Below are positions 1 to 7,612 of a DNA stretch of 64,000 nt, piece after piece (the first letter of the stretch is position 1; every line of letters starts with the position of its first letter). The notes under the pieces are model-generated. The model had not been told where the DNA came from. It searched no databases and was given only the letters and a program-made list of their open reading frames with translations. The stretch is from contig JAJCXR010000012.1 in assembly GCA_029263315.1 (NCBI GenBank), forward strand, positions 1 through 64,000, given 5' to 3'. This DNA comes from Acidobacteriota bacterium (lineage in GTDB: Bacteria > Acidobacteriota > Thermoanaerobaculia > Multivoradales > J023). The position numbers and the translations under genes are program-made.

Positions 1-1
1 A

Positions 2-280
2 ACCCAGGCCCACCTCGCCGCCGAGCGTAAGCTCCAGTTCCCCACCTTCCAGGAGGCCTGCCACTTCGCCGTGCAGGTGGCTGAGCGGACGTCGGGCTCG
101 GCGCCGTTGGGTTTGCCGCAAATCGACATTCGCCAAGGGGAGGTAACCTTGCGTCTGGTGGCGGAGCAGCCCAACGTGCTCGACGCCGAGGTGGCGTTGA
201 TCGACGAGCTGACCCGGGTGGTGGGCGCCTTGGACGGCGACGGCCAAACCAACAACCTAAACACCGGAGCCGAGGGGTGA
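2..280 (+). CDS. Pterin-4a-carbinolamine dehydratase-like protein, C-terminal fragment
   Basis: The frame is open from the first bases, so the gene starts upstream of the window. The 92 visible residues follow the C-terminal pattern of the PCD/DCoH fold: a 'LQFPTFQEACHFAVQVAE' helix, a strand around 'GEVTLRLVAE', and a final helix with 'EVALIDELTRVV'. The His-His-Pro motif that makes members active as 4a-hydroxytetrahydrobiopterin dehydratases is not present; 'SGSAPLGLP' stands there. It is therefore either a divergent or a non-catalytic family member. The TGA stop overlaps the GTG start of the next gene (GTGA), so the two are probably translationally coupled. The family call is by eye and moderate only. 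Confidence 0.5.
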   Translation, partial: TQAHLAAERKLQFPTFQEACHFAVQVAERTSGSAPLGLPQIDIRQGEVTLRLVAEQPNVLDAEVALIDELTRVVGALDGDGQTNNLNTGAEG

Positions 281-1317
281 GCGCCAAAGCGGCCACCTGC
301 CCACCGGCCGACGATTGGTCGCCGCTGCTGCTGGGGGACCGCGTCGGCGGCGGCGATCGGGGTGCGCTGCTGGCCCACTTGCTGCGCCCCTGCCCACGGT
401 GTTGGCGACGCTTGGCCAGGCTGGTCGCCGCCTGGGACGCCAGCCTCCTCCCCCTCGACAACGCACCCAGCATGGCGCTGCACAGCGCCGCCGCCGGCAT
501 GGCGGGGCGGCCCCACGGTCGCCTCGCTCTGATGCGTCCGTTGCACCGGCGCGACGCCTTCCAGGCCAGCAGCGATCGGCTGGCCTTCTGCCGTCTGCTG
601 TTGCACGAAGCCTTGGCCGCAAGCCTGCGATCGTCCGTCGATGGACCGCCGGGGTCCTTTGTTGAAGCCCGGCTCTTGTTGGCCGATCCCTGCGCGACAA
701 CCTTGAGCGACCCGCAACGGCACGACCTGGAAGCCTTCCTGGCCATCTACCAAGCCTACGAACGCCTGCTGCGCCATGATGAGGCCACGGCCCAATCTTT
801 GATGGTCGCCGCCGAGGAGTCCCTGCGACGGGGCGAAGGATTGGCCGAGCCGCGGGTCACCTGGTGGACCTTCCAGGCGGCCACCGCTCGCCTGCTCGCC
901 TTGCGGCGGGAGGACCCTGCACCCCGACTGCGCAGCGCCGCAAGCCACCTGCGCCAAGCCCTGCAAGATTTGCCCGTAGAGTCCCACGCCGAGCAGCGGG
1001 CCGAGTTGTTGCACGATCTGGCCACCCTGGAGATGCAGCTCGGCGAGATCGCCTCGGCCCGCCGCCTGCTGGCCCGGGCCGACACCTTGTTGCAACGCCT
1101 CGGTGAGGTGGCCGGGCCGTACCTACGTTCCATCGTCTGGGTGGCCCAATCCCAAGCCGAGGCCCGCTGGGCCAAGACGCTGCACGACGGCGCGGCCAAG
1201 CATGCCAGCCGCCAGCGGGCCGGTGAGCTTTTCGACTGCGCCGTGCAGCTCGGATTCCTGGATAGCGCCGACCTGGCTCCGGATCGGCGCCAGCTCAAAG
1301 CGTTGCTGGTCCCCTGA
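277..1317 (+). CDS. Helical protein with N-terminal H-x4-C-x2-C motif and TPR-like repeats
   Basis: I do not recognise a named family. The 346-residue product has an N-terminal segment 'HLLRPCPRCW' with His34, Cys39 and Cys42. This resembles the Cys/His zinc motif of zinc-binding anti-sigma factors and related short helical zinc domains. The rest is rich in Ala, Leu and Arg with amphipathic helices, for example 'ELLHDLATLEMQLGEIASARRLL' around residues 240-262, which looks like TPR packing. There is no signal peptide or membrane segment. It starts with GTG overlapping the upstream stop and its TGA overlaps the ATG of the HTH-TPR gene, so it is the second member of a coupled operon. A regulatory or scaffold role together with the next gene is plausible but unproven. 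Confidence 0.65.
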   Translation: MSAKAATCPPADDWSPLLLGDRVGGGDRGALLAHLLRPCPRCWRRLARLVAAWDASLLPLDNAPSMALHSAAAGMAGRPHGRLALMRPLHRRDAFQASSDRLAFCRLLLHEALAASLRSSVDGPPGSFVEARLLLADPCATTLSDPQRHDLEAFLAIYQAYERLLRHDEATAQSLMVAAEESLRRGEGLAEPRVTWWTFQAATARLLALRREDPAPRLRSAASHLRQALQDLPVESHAEQRAELLHDLATLEMQLGEIASARRLLARADTLLQRLGEVAGPYLRSIVWVAQSQAEARWAKTLHDGAAKHASRQRAGELFDCAVQLGFLDSADLAPDRRQLKALLVP

Positions 1318-2834
1318 TGGGCCTGCCCGTCCTATCGTTGGAGGCGGCTCGCCTGTCGTTGCGGTCGACCCCGCCGACCGCCAAGGGCAGCGACCTATCG
1401 GCCGAGGTATTGAACCGTCGGCTCCTCGACCTCTTGATCGAAGAAAGGGCCCTGCACGGCCACGGATCGGCGGCGGAGATCGACGCCAAAGTGGGTCGAA
1501 CTGAAGGCTACCTGGGGCGCGTCCTGCGGGGTGAGATCGGTCTGCAAACGGAGATGCTGTTCCGTGTATTGAACGTCTTGGAGGTGGACCCTTCGGCCTT
1601 CTTCGCCGCCGTTGTCGGCCTGCGCTTCGACCCGCGCATCTGCCTCCATCGCTTGCGACGCAGCCTGGCGAACGTGGCCGAGAGTCCGTCCATTGCCCTG
1701 GCCGACAACCTGTGGCAACGGCTTCAACAGCTGGCAAAGCAGCAGCCACATCCCTCGGGTGAAACCTCGCCCGAAGAGCCCTGGCTCGATGACCTGTCCA
1801 CCGTCGACGAGCAGCGCTTTTCCGATCCCGCAACGGCGTCGCAGCCCATGGTCGCCCTCTTGCGTCGCGCCCTGCGCCAGGCCGAAGCGGCGCCCCAAGT
1901 CGCAACAGCCCGCCACGCCTTGGCCCGTGCCCTGGGCGTCGCCGCCTCCATCGAGCGTCTCCATGCCGTGCCACGACGGGCTGCCCGCCTGCTCGATGCC
2001 GCCTTCGCCCTGCTCGAGGATACCGCTGCTGGCACCACCTCGCTGCTCTACGCCGAGCTGTTGGAACGGGCTTGCTACCAACTCGCCGACCCCAGTGACG
2101 ACGCCCCCGGTGACGACACCTCGGCCGTCGAGCTGGCCCTGCAAGCGACGGAAATCCACCTGCGCCGCGGGCACCTGGCCGGTGTCGGCCGTTGCCTGGT
2201 GGTACGGGCCGTCGTCGCCTACCGCCGAGGCCAGTGCAATGCCAGCCTTGATCTCTACCGGGCGGCGCTGCGCTATCTACCGCCCAGCGCTTGGCAAAAT
2301 CGTTTCGCCGCCTGGCAAGGCAGGGGCCTGTGTCATCTCCAACTCGGCGATCTCGCCGCCGCCGAGGCCTGCGCCCAGCGGGCGGCGGATGTGCACCTCA
2401 CCGGCGAGGGCCTCCACTGGTGGCGCCTGCGCTGGTTGCAGGCCGAGATCGCCTATCGTCGGGGGGATCTGGAACGGGCGGAGCGGTGGTATCGCCGATG
2501 CCAAGGGGCTTTCGACGACGCCGACCAACCCCGTGACGTGGCGCAGCTGGCCATGCACTTGACCAAGGTGCTGCTGGCGGCCCACAAGATGCCGCAGGTA
2601 CGGCAGGTGGCCGCCGGTTGCATGGCCCTGCTGAAGCCGTTGCAACAGCACAAAGAAATCCGCGCCCTGTTGGAAGAGCTGGCCCGCCGTGCCTTGACCT
2701 CGGAGCTCACCTTGCCGTGGCTCGAAAAGGCGGCGCAGACGCTGGACCGCACGCCGGACCGGCGAGCCGACCGCAGTGTCGAACGACGTGCCGACCGGCC
2801 TGTCGAACGACGTGTCGAACGGAGACCGCGATGA
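1317..2834 (+). CDS. HTH (XRE-like) and TPR-repeat regulator-like protein
   Basis: The 505-residue protein has a predicted lambda-repressor/XRE-like helix-turn-helix near residues 28-95 ('IDAKVGRTEGYLGRVLRGEI' followed by 'LFRVLNVLEVDPSAFF'). A long series of TPR-type helical pairs follows, e.g. 'RRGHLAGVGRCLVVRAVVAY', 'LGDLAAAEACAQRAADV' and 'RRGDLERAERWYRRCQ'. HTH-TPR proteins commonly act as peptide- or partner-sensing regulators; here that is inference. The ATG shares its A with the upstream TGA, and the 3' end overlaps the next ATG (ATGA). The last 25 codons are an Arg-rich tail built from a tandem repeat (2777-2822), which looks recently expanded. Confidence 0.75.
   Translation: MGLPVLSLEAARLSLRSTPPTAKGSDLSAEVLNRRLLDLLIEERALHGHGSAAEIDAKVGRTEGYLGRVLRGEIGLQTEMLFRVLNVLEVDPSAFFAAVVGLRFDPRICLHRLRRSLANVAESPSIALADNLWQRLQQLAKQQPHPSGETSPEEPWLDDLSTVDEQRFSDPATASQPMVALLRRALRQAEAAPQVATARHALARALGVAASIERLHAVPRRAARLLDAAFALLEDTAAGTTSLLYAELLERACYQLADPSDDAPGDDTSAVELALQATEIHLRRGHLAGVGRCLVVRAVVAYRRGQCNASLDLYRAALRYLPPSAWQNRFAAWQGRGLCHLQLGDLAAAEACAQRAADVHLTGEGLHWWRLRWLQAEIAYRRGDLERAERWYRRCQGAFDDADQPRDVAQLAMHLTKVLLAAHKMPQVRQVAAGCMALLKPLQQHKEIRALLEELARRALTSELTLPWLEKAAQTLDRTPDRRADRSVERRADRPVERRVERRPR
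2777..2822 (+). repeat. Tandem repeat coding the Arg-rich tail of the HTH-TPR protein
   Basis: The 14-base unit tgtcgaacgacgtg occurs at 2777-2790 and 2801-2814, with a partial third copy from 2813. It encodes the repeated 'DR-VERR' tail. Such in-frame repeats at a gene end usually arise by slippage. Confidence 0.6.
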
Positions 2835-3361
2835 TCCGACCCTCACAGCAAGACTTGAAAGACCTCTTCGCGTTCCTGGCAAGGCAACGGCGGGACTACC
2901 GCCCCATCTGTCGTTGGTTGGTGCTCGGCCCCGAGATGGCCCAGCTGCTGCGGCCCCGCGTCGAGGACGCCCCTTGCCCACGGCTCGACGAGCTGCTCGA
3001 TCTCCTACGCCTGGTGGATACCAAGCGGCCGTCCCTGCGGCCCGCCGTCACTTGGCTGGCCGCCGCCAGCGAGCATTTCGAGGCCCTGCGCCACCATCTC
3101 CAACTCGATGTCCTGCTGAGCCTCGATGCCGATAGCTGGACCCATCCCATCCAAGTGCTGCCCAAGCCCCGCTGCGCCAACATCGAGCTGCTGCAGGCCT
3201 GCCGCCTGCGCCGACGCAACGCCGAGGGCGACGATACCGACAGCGATGAAGCCGCCCGCCTGGCCAGCGTCGAGGCAAAGCTGGTCAAGGCCGTTGTCAT
3301 CGACGAGCGGGCCCGTCGGCGGCGGGAGGTACGAGCCGAGAGGGAGATGTTGAGTTTGTAG
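2831..3361 (+). CDS. Hypothetical helical protein, last gene of the HTH-TPR operon
   Basis: A 176-residue soluble protein with no recognised family. I chose the ATG at 2831 because it overlaps the TGA of the preceding gene (ATGA). The frame runs open upstream, but that part lies inside the preceding gene. The sequence is charged and helical, with 'RLDELLDLLRLVDTKRPSLRPAV' near the middle and an Arg/Glu-rich coiled-coil-like C-terminus ('RARRRREVRAEREM'). There is no signal peptide or transmembrane segment. Coupling to the HTH-TPR gene suggests they work together, but nothing in the sequence says how. Confidence 0.6.
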   Translation: MIRPSQQDLKDLFAFLARQRRDYRPICRWLVLGPEMAQLLRPRVEDAPCPRLDELLDLLRLVDTKRPSLRPAVTWLAAASEHFEALRHHLQLDVLLSLDADSWTHPIQVLPKPRCANIELLQACRLRRRNAEGDDTDSDEAARLASVEAKLVKAVVIDERARRRREVRAEREMLSL

Positions 3362-3551
3362 GTTGAGCTATGGCGGGCAATGCCTAGGCCGAGCCCAATA
3401 GGGCCTCCGCCCCCTTTTGGCCATTGCTGGACGACAACACGCTAGTCCGCGCAAAGGTTTTCGAAAAAGTGCCCCGGAGTCGCGGCCGGCCCCTGATCGG
3501 CCCCTTTTGGGCAGCTCTCTGGACAACCAGGTCGCTACACCGAGATGGTAG
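3362..3551. other. Intergenic region between convergent genes
   Basis: There is no convincing gene. The sequence CCCCTTTTGG occurs twice in direct orientation, at 3411-3420 and 3501-3510, each next to GC-rich sequence. AGGCC (3386-3390) can pair with GGCCT (3402-3406). These could be parts of terminators for the two converging genes, but neither hairpin is clean. Confidence 0.3.
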
Positions 3552-4427
3552 TTACCTCTGCAAAATAGTGTGGAAGTTGGCCTCCTCGGGACGCCCCAGA
3601 CGGGCCCCGCACCAGTCGACCAGGAAAAGACCATGGACCACGGACAGGTCCCGCAGGGCCTGATATATCGCCTCATCCGACGTCGCCTCGTCCGGTGACA
3701 CCTCAGACGGCCCACCGGGCGATCCCCCTTGGCCCCGCGGGGCAAGCGTCGCCACCGCCAACACCTCGATGCGCGATGCCTGCCCGACGAGCCCGTAGAG
3801 GGCCAAGCTCGGGGTGAGGAAAAGGGCGAAGGACTGTGACACGGTCTGCGATGAGCTGTCGAAGGCGACGCGGGACTGCCGGGCCGAGGGGAACCCCCGT
3901 TGCAGATCTTCGAGCAGCAAGGGCGTGCTGGCCAATGGCTGACTCAGCCCCCGTCGCGGATAGAGATCGGGAAAGCCCTGCCCGTCGCCATCGGCAGCCG
4001 CCTCGGCGAGCAGGGGCCGGATGGCGGCGAGCTCCCCTTGCACCTCCTGCTCCAAGGCAACCTCGACCCACTCGATCTGACGCCAGTCGTCCTCGTGCAA
4101 CAGCAACTCCGTGCCCTCCAGAAGCGGCCCGTCCGTTGACGGCAGGGCGTCACAGAGGGTTGGCAAAGAGAACCGCACACCCTGTGACGGTACGCTCTCG
4201 ATACGACGCAAACGAAGCTCCAGAGCGCCGCTGTCGATGATTTCTCGACGCGTCGTCGGCTCCGCCTCCACCACCCACCAATTCTCTCCGGCGATATTCA
4301 GCGTCGTCTCGGCGCGGAACGAATCCGGCAAGGCCGAAGGGGCCACCGGCGAGTCGGCCATCACTTCCGATGTCAGGTCATCGATCAAGGTGAGACGAAT
4401 CTCGGCTTCGGGTTTGGGTTCCATCAT
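3552..4427 (-). CDS. Conserved-looking protein of unknown function
   Basis: I do not recognise this 291-residue protein. The start at 4427 (ATG ATG) is supported by GAGGA four bases upstream; the frame is open further 5' but lacks such a signal. The product is acidic and soluble, with alternating strands and helices: 'TTLNIAGENWWVVEAEPTTRRE' early, then 'FALFLTPSLALYGLVGQASR' and 'LSVVHGLFLVDWCGARL' late. The late segment looks like a buried strand-helix core. No signal peptide or known catalytic motif is evident. It stands alone, convergent with the HTH-TPR operon and divergent from the secreted Asp-box gene, so context does not help. Confidence 0.65.
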   Translation of the reverse strand: MMEPKPEAEIRLTLIDDLTSEVMADSPVAPSALPDSFRAETTLNIAGENWWVVEAEPTTRREIIDSGALELRLRRIESVPSQGVRFSLPTLCDALPSTDGPLLEGTELLLHEDDWRQIEWVEVALEQEVQGELAAIRPLLAEAAADGDGQGFPDLYPRRGLSQPLASTPLLLEDLQRGFPSARQSRVAFDSSSQTVSQSFALFLTPSLALYGLVGQASRIEVLAVATLAPRGQGGSPGGPSEVSPDEATSDEAIYQALRDLSVVHGLFLVDWCGARLGRPEEANFHTILQR

Positions 4428-4605
4428 GGGTTCCTCAGTCTCCTGGACGAATATTCTGTGGCCACTCGAGCTCTTGCAGGCTTTGGAAGATCTGCTCCGC
4501 CGGGCTCTTACCATGGTGGCCGATAGTATCCGCAAACGCTCGGAGTCGTCATTTAGGCCGACGATCGTCAAGGCTGGCGAATCCCACAAGATACCGTGAA
4601 ATACG

Positions 4606-4627
4606 GCCTCTGCTATGCCTCTGCTAT
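4606..4627. repeat. 11-bp perfect tandem duplication upstream of the Asp-box gene
   Basis: The unit gcctctgctat is present twice head to tail, about 60 bases before the start codon at 4687. It may affect a promoter element or be a neutral slippage product. Confidence 0.6.
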
Positions 4628-4686
4628 GCTTTGAGGGCTTGAAAAACTCAACTCGGTGACCGATTCAACACCCCAAGGAGATCATC

Positions 4687-6294
4687 ATGAATTTGAATCG
4701 CCATCCCCGCCGCACTGCGTCTGCTGTGATTGCGTCAGCCGTGGCTCTGACATCCGGCCTCGCTTTCTCGCCTGGGGCGTCCCAGGCCCAACCTCTACAA
4801 CCCAACGCCCGCACCATCATCACCCGGGCCACACCCCAGGAATGCGCCCTGCTCGACGACGCCGACAAACGGGCCCAAATGGACGGCCTGCTCTTTTCCC
4901 TGGCCTGGCGTTGCGATCGTCAAGAGCTGCTCGGCGAGGTTGAATCCGAGCTCTTCGATGCCGATAAAACCGCTGAGGCGGTCAAGGCCAACAAGGCGGC
5001 CGGTGACGCCCAGGTCAACGACGACGTGGCCACCGAGACCACTCAGAGCGAGACCTCGATTGCCGAGAATCTCTCCACCGGCACCCTGTGCGCTGGCTTC
5101 AACGATTCCTGTGAATTCTTCTGTAACGATGGCGGTGGCGGCTTTACCGGCTTCTCCCGCTCGACGGACAGTGGTGTCACCTGGGACGACCGTGGCGCTG
5201 TTGGCAGCAACTCCATTGGCGACCCGAGCGTCGTCTTTCGCCAAGCCGACGGCAACTTCTACATGTCGGCCCTCGACTCCACCGCGGGCGGCCTCGGTAT
5301 CTACCGTTCTACCGACGACTGCATGACCTTCAGCCTTCTCACCGTGCCCACCAGTGGCGGAGATGACAAGGAGCTGATGACCGCCGACAACACCGGCAGC
5401 CCCAACGACGGCAATCTCTACCTGACGTGGACTGATTTCGGTACCGGCAATCTGGCCTTCACACGTTCCACCGACGGTGGCAACACCTGGACGCCGCAGA
5501 TCACTCTCCAGGCGGGGTTCGGTCTCAGCCCACAGCCCATGGTCGCCCCGGACGGTGATGTTTATGTCACCTGGCTGATCCAGAGCGGCACCACCATGTC
5601 GATCCGCATCGCCCGCTCCAGCGACGGCGGCGCATCGTTCTCACAGGTGGCCGACGCCGTCACCAATGTGACCTTGCCGAGGGACGCGGCGGCCACCGGC
5701 ACCTGCGGCCGCACTGCTCTCAATGGCCCCTTGCGCTATTTGCCGGGCCCTCAGATGGCAGCGACGGCGGATGGTACCTTGCACATCGTCTATTCCTATG
5801 ATCCCGATGGCCTCGACACCGGTGATGTCATCGATGTCTTCTACCGTCGCTCCACCGACGACGGTACCACCTGGAGCCCGGAGGTACGGCTCAACGACGA
5901 CGCCACGACCAACGATCAATACTTCCCCACCATCGCGGCGCGGGGCAACCTCGTGCACGTTAGCTTCTATGACCGTCGTCTCGACATCGACAATCTTCTC
6001 CAGGACACCTTCCGCGTCGTCTCCACGGACGGCGGCTTGACTTGGGGCCCAAACGAGCGCATCAGCGATGTGTCATCGCCTATCCAGCTGGACGGTGCCC
6101 TGGCCACCTGCTACCACGGTGATTACGACCAATCCCTGATCACCACCAACAACGCCATGATCGCCATCTGGTCCGATGACCGGCAAGACAACGAGCTTGC
6201 CGATGTCTTCACCGACACCCTCCAGGGCCTGTTCCTCGACGGCTTCGAGTCGGGAGATACGACAACATGGAGCAACGCGACACTTTTCGAATGA
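4687..6294 (+). CDS. Secreted sialidase-fold (BNR/Asp-box) protein with 'DGFESGD' tail
   Basis: The 535-residue protein begins with a signal peptide: an Arg-containing start, a hydrophobic stretch at residues 11-28 and 'ASQA' before a likely cut near residue 34. AAGGAG precedes the ATG. At least six Asp-box motifs (S-x-D-x-G-x-T-W) are visible: 'STDSGVTW', 'STDDCMTF', 'STDGGNTW', 'SSDGGASF', 'STDDGTTW' and 'STDGGLTW'. They indicate a six-bladed beta-propeller of the sialidase superfamily. The catalytic Arg triad of sialidases is not obvious, so enzyme activity is not claimed. The C-terminus 'FLDGFESGDTTTWS' is a short tail that, from memory, recurs on secreted proteins of such genomes. It is probably a surface or secretion signal or a beta-sandwich edge. 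An extracellular binding role is likely. Confidence 0.8.
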   Translation: MNLNRHPRRTASAVIASAVALTSGLAFSPGASQAQPLQPNARTIITRATPQECALLDDADKRAQMDGLLFSLAWRCDRQELLGEVESELFDADKTAEAVKANKAAGDAQVNDDVATETTQSETSIAENLSTGTLCAGFNDSCEFFCNDGGGGFTGFSRSTDSGVTWDDRGAVGSNSIGDPSVVFRQADGNFYMSALDSTAGGLGIYRSTDDCMTFSLLTVPTSGGDDKELMTADNTGSPNDGNLYLTWTDFGTGNLAFTRSTDGGNTWTPQITLQAGFGLSPQPMVAPDGDVYVTWLIQSGTTMSIRIARSSDGGASFSQVADAVTNVTLPRDAAATGTCGRTALNGPLRYLPGPQMAATADGTLHIVYSYDPDGLDTGDVIDVFYRRSTDDGTTWSPEVRLNDDATTNDQYFPTIAARGNLVHVSFYDRRLDIDNLLQDTFRVVSTDGGLTWGPNERISDVSSPIQLDGALATCYHGDYDQSLITTNNAMIAIWSDDRQDNELADVFTDTLQGLFLDGFESGDTTTWSNATLFE

Positions 6295-6350
6295 GATGAC
6301 CGCGTCATGCCCTCTTCGGGCGCTAATGAGCTCGCCGGGGCGGGTTCAGA

Positions 6351-7571
6351 TCAGGTCGCTGGCGCCAACACCATGGCGCCGACATTGCCGTCCAAACCGA
6401 CGGCGACCAACAGAACCGGCCCCGGTACCTTTACTGCAAAGGGCTCTGCCGAAAGGCGGGGCAACGGCAGGGTGTCGTCGTGCTCTTCCAGCCCGACGAC
6501 ACCGGGCATCCTTCCCTGACGCCACGATTCCAGAATGACCACCGCCTGCAGGGCCGCCGAGGCACCGAGGGACTCTCCCAAGCCACCCTTGACGGCGCTC
6601 ACCGGTGGTAGCTCGGCGCCAAAGACGCGGTCTAACGCCTGGGCTTCGCAGGCGTCGACTCGGGGGCTACCGAGGGCGCTGGCACTGATCGCCGTCACTT
6701 CGCCGGGGTCGATGGCCGCCTCTTCCAAGGCTTGTTTCAAGGTGCGAGTCAAGACTTCGATCCCGAGCTCACGGTCCGTCCCGCGACTGGGATCGAAGGC
6801 GGTGGCATGGCCCAGGATCTCGCCATAGGCCCGGCCACCCCGCGCCGCGACGCCGGACGCTTCCTCCAGCATCAGCAGAGCAGCACCTTCGGAAAGGCTC
6901 ATACCCGAGCGCTGGCGGTCGAAGGGCCTGGCACCTTCGCCTCGCCCAGGGGCCAGCAGGCCGGCCTGATCAGCGCTGAACAACGACTCGAAGCACAGCT
7001 CGTCGCCACCCCCCGCCAGCACACTGCTCGCCCGACCGATGGAGATGAGGTCGGCGGCATAGGCCATCGCCTGGGCCCCCGCCGTCGGACCGCCGGTCAA
7101 GGTGGAATTGAGGCCCCAGAGATGGTGCCAAATCGCCGTCTGCCCGGCCGCCGCATTGATCACGCTATTGGCGAAATCGAAGGGTTTGACGTATTGCGGA
7201 CCTGCTTCGAGGGCCCGCTGATCGAAGGCAGCGATGGTGCGCACGCTGCCGAACATGGTTCCCAGGGTCAGGCCCACGGGATGCTCACGGCGGCGCTCTG
7301 CGTCCCAGCCGGAATCATCGAGGGCCAGCTGCGCCGCCGACGTCACCAACTGCCCGGTGCGATCCAATGGCCGCAAATTGCCTTGGGGTAAATAGCGGCG
7401 GGCCTCGAAGGCGATCTGTCCAGCTTCGCTGACCGTCCGCGAGGGCAGCTCGAAACCCAGGAGCGGGCGCCGCCCGTGTCGTCCTTCGCACAGACTCCGA
7501 TGTATCGAGCTGGGGTCGTCGCCGAGGACAGATAGGGCGCCTACACCGGTGATCACCACCCGTCGTTTCAC
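6351..7571 (-). CDS. Ketosynthase-fold protein lacking the catalytic triad (chain-length-factor-like)
   Basis: The 406-residue thiolase-fold protein belongs to the beta-ketoacyl-ACP synthase family ('VVITGVGALSVLG' start, 'RPFDRQRSGMSLSEGAALLML'). GTG at 7571 is chosen because GGGGAG lies eight bases upstream and the family N-terminus begins there. All three catalytic positions are changed relative to the adjacent active enzyme: the Cys position is Pro162 ('TLTGGPTAGA'), the first His is Ser298 ('ISASALGSP') and the second His is Glu333 ('GLGESLGAS'). It should be unable to condense or decarboxylate in the normal way. Family precedent is the KS-beta/chain-length factor that pairs with an active KS, although those usually carry Gln at the Cys position. 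It lies 41 bases after the active KS, in one operon with an ACP. Confidence 0.85.
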   Translation of the reverse strand: MKRRVVITGVGALSVLGDDPSSIHRSLCEGRHGRRPLLGFELPSRTVSEAGQIAFEARRYLPQGNLRPLDRTGQLVTSAAQLALDDSGWDAERRREHPVGLTLGTMFGSVRTIAAFDQRALEAGPQYVKPFDFANSVINAAAGQTAIWHHLWGLNSTLTGGPTAGAQAMAYAADLISIGRASSVLAGGGDELCFESLFSADQAGLLAPGRGEGARPFDRQRSGMSLSEGAALLMLEEASGVAARGGRAYGEILGHATAFDPSRGTDRELGIEVLTRTLKQALEEAAIDPGEVTAISASALGSPRVDACEAQALDRVFGAELPPVSAVKGGLGESLGASAALQAVVILESWRQGRMPGVVGLEEHDDTLPLPRLSAEPFAVKVPGPVLLVAVGLDGNVGAMVLAPAT

Positions 7572-7612
7572 GTCCGTGTCTCCCCGCTCAAGGATCTTGT
7601 CTCGAGCCTGTC

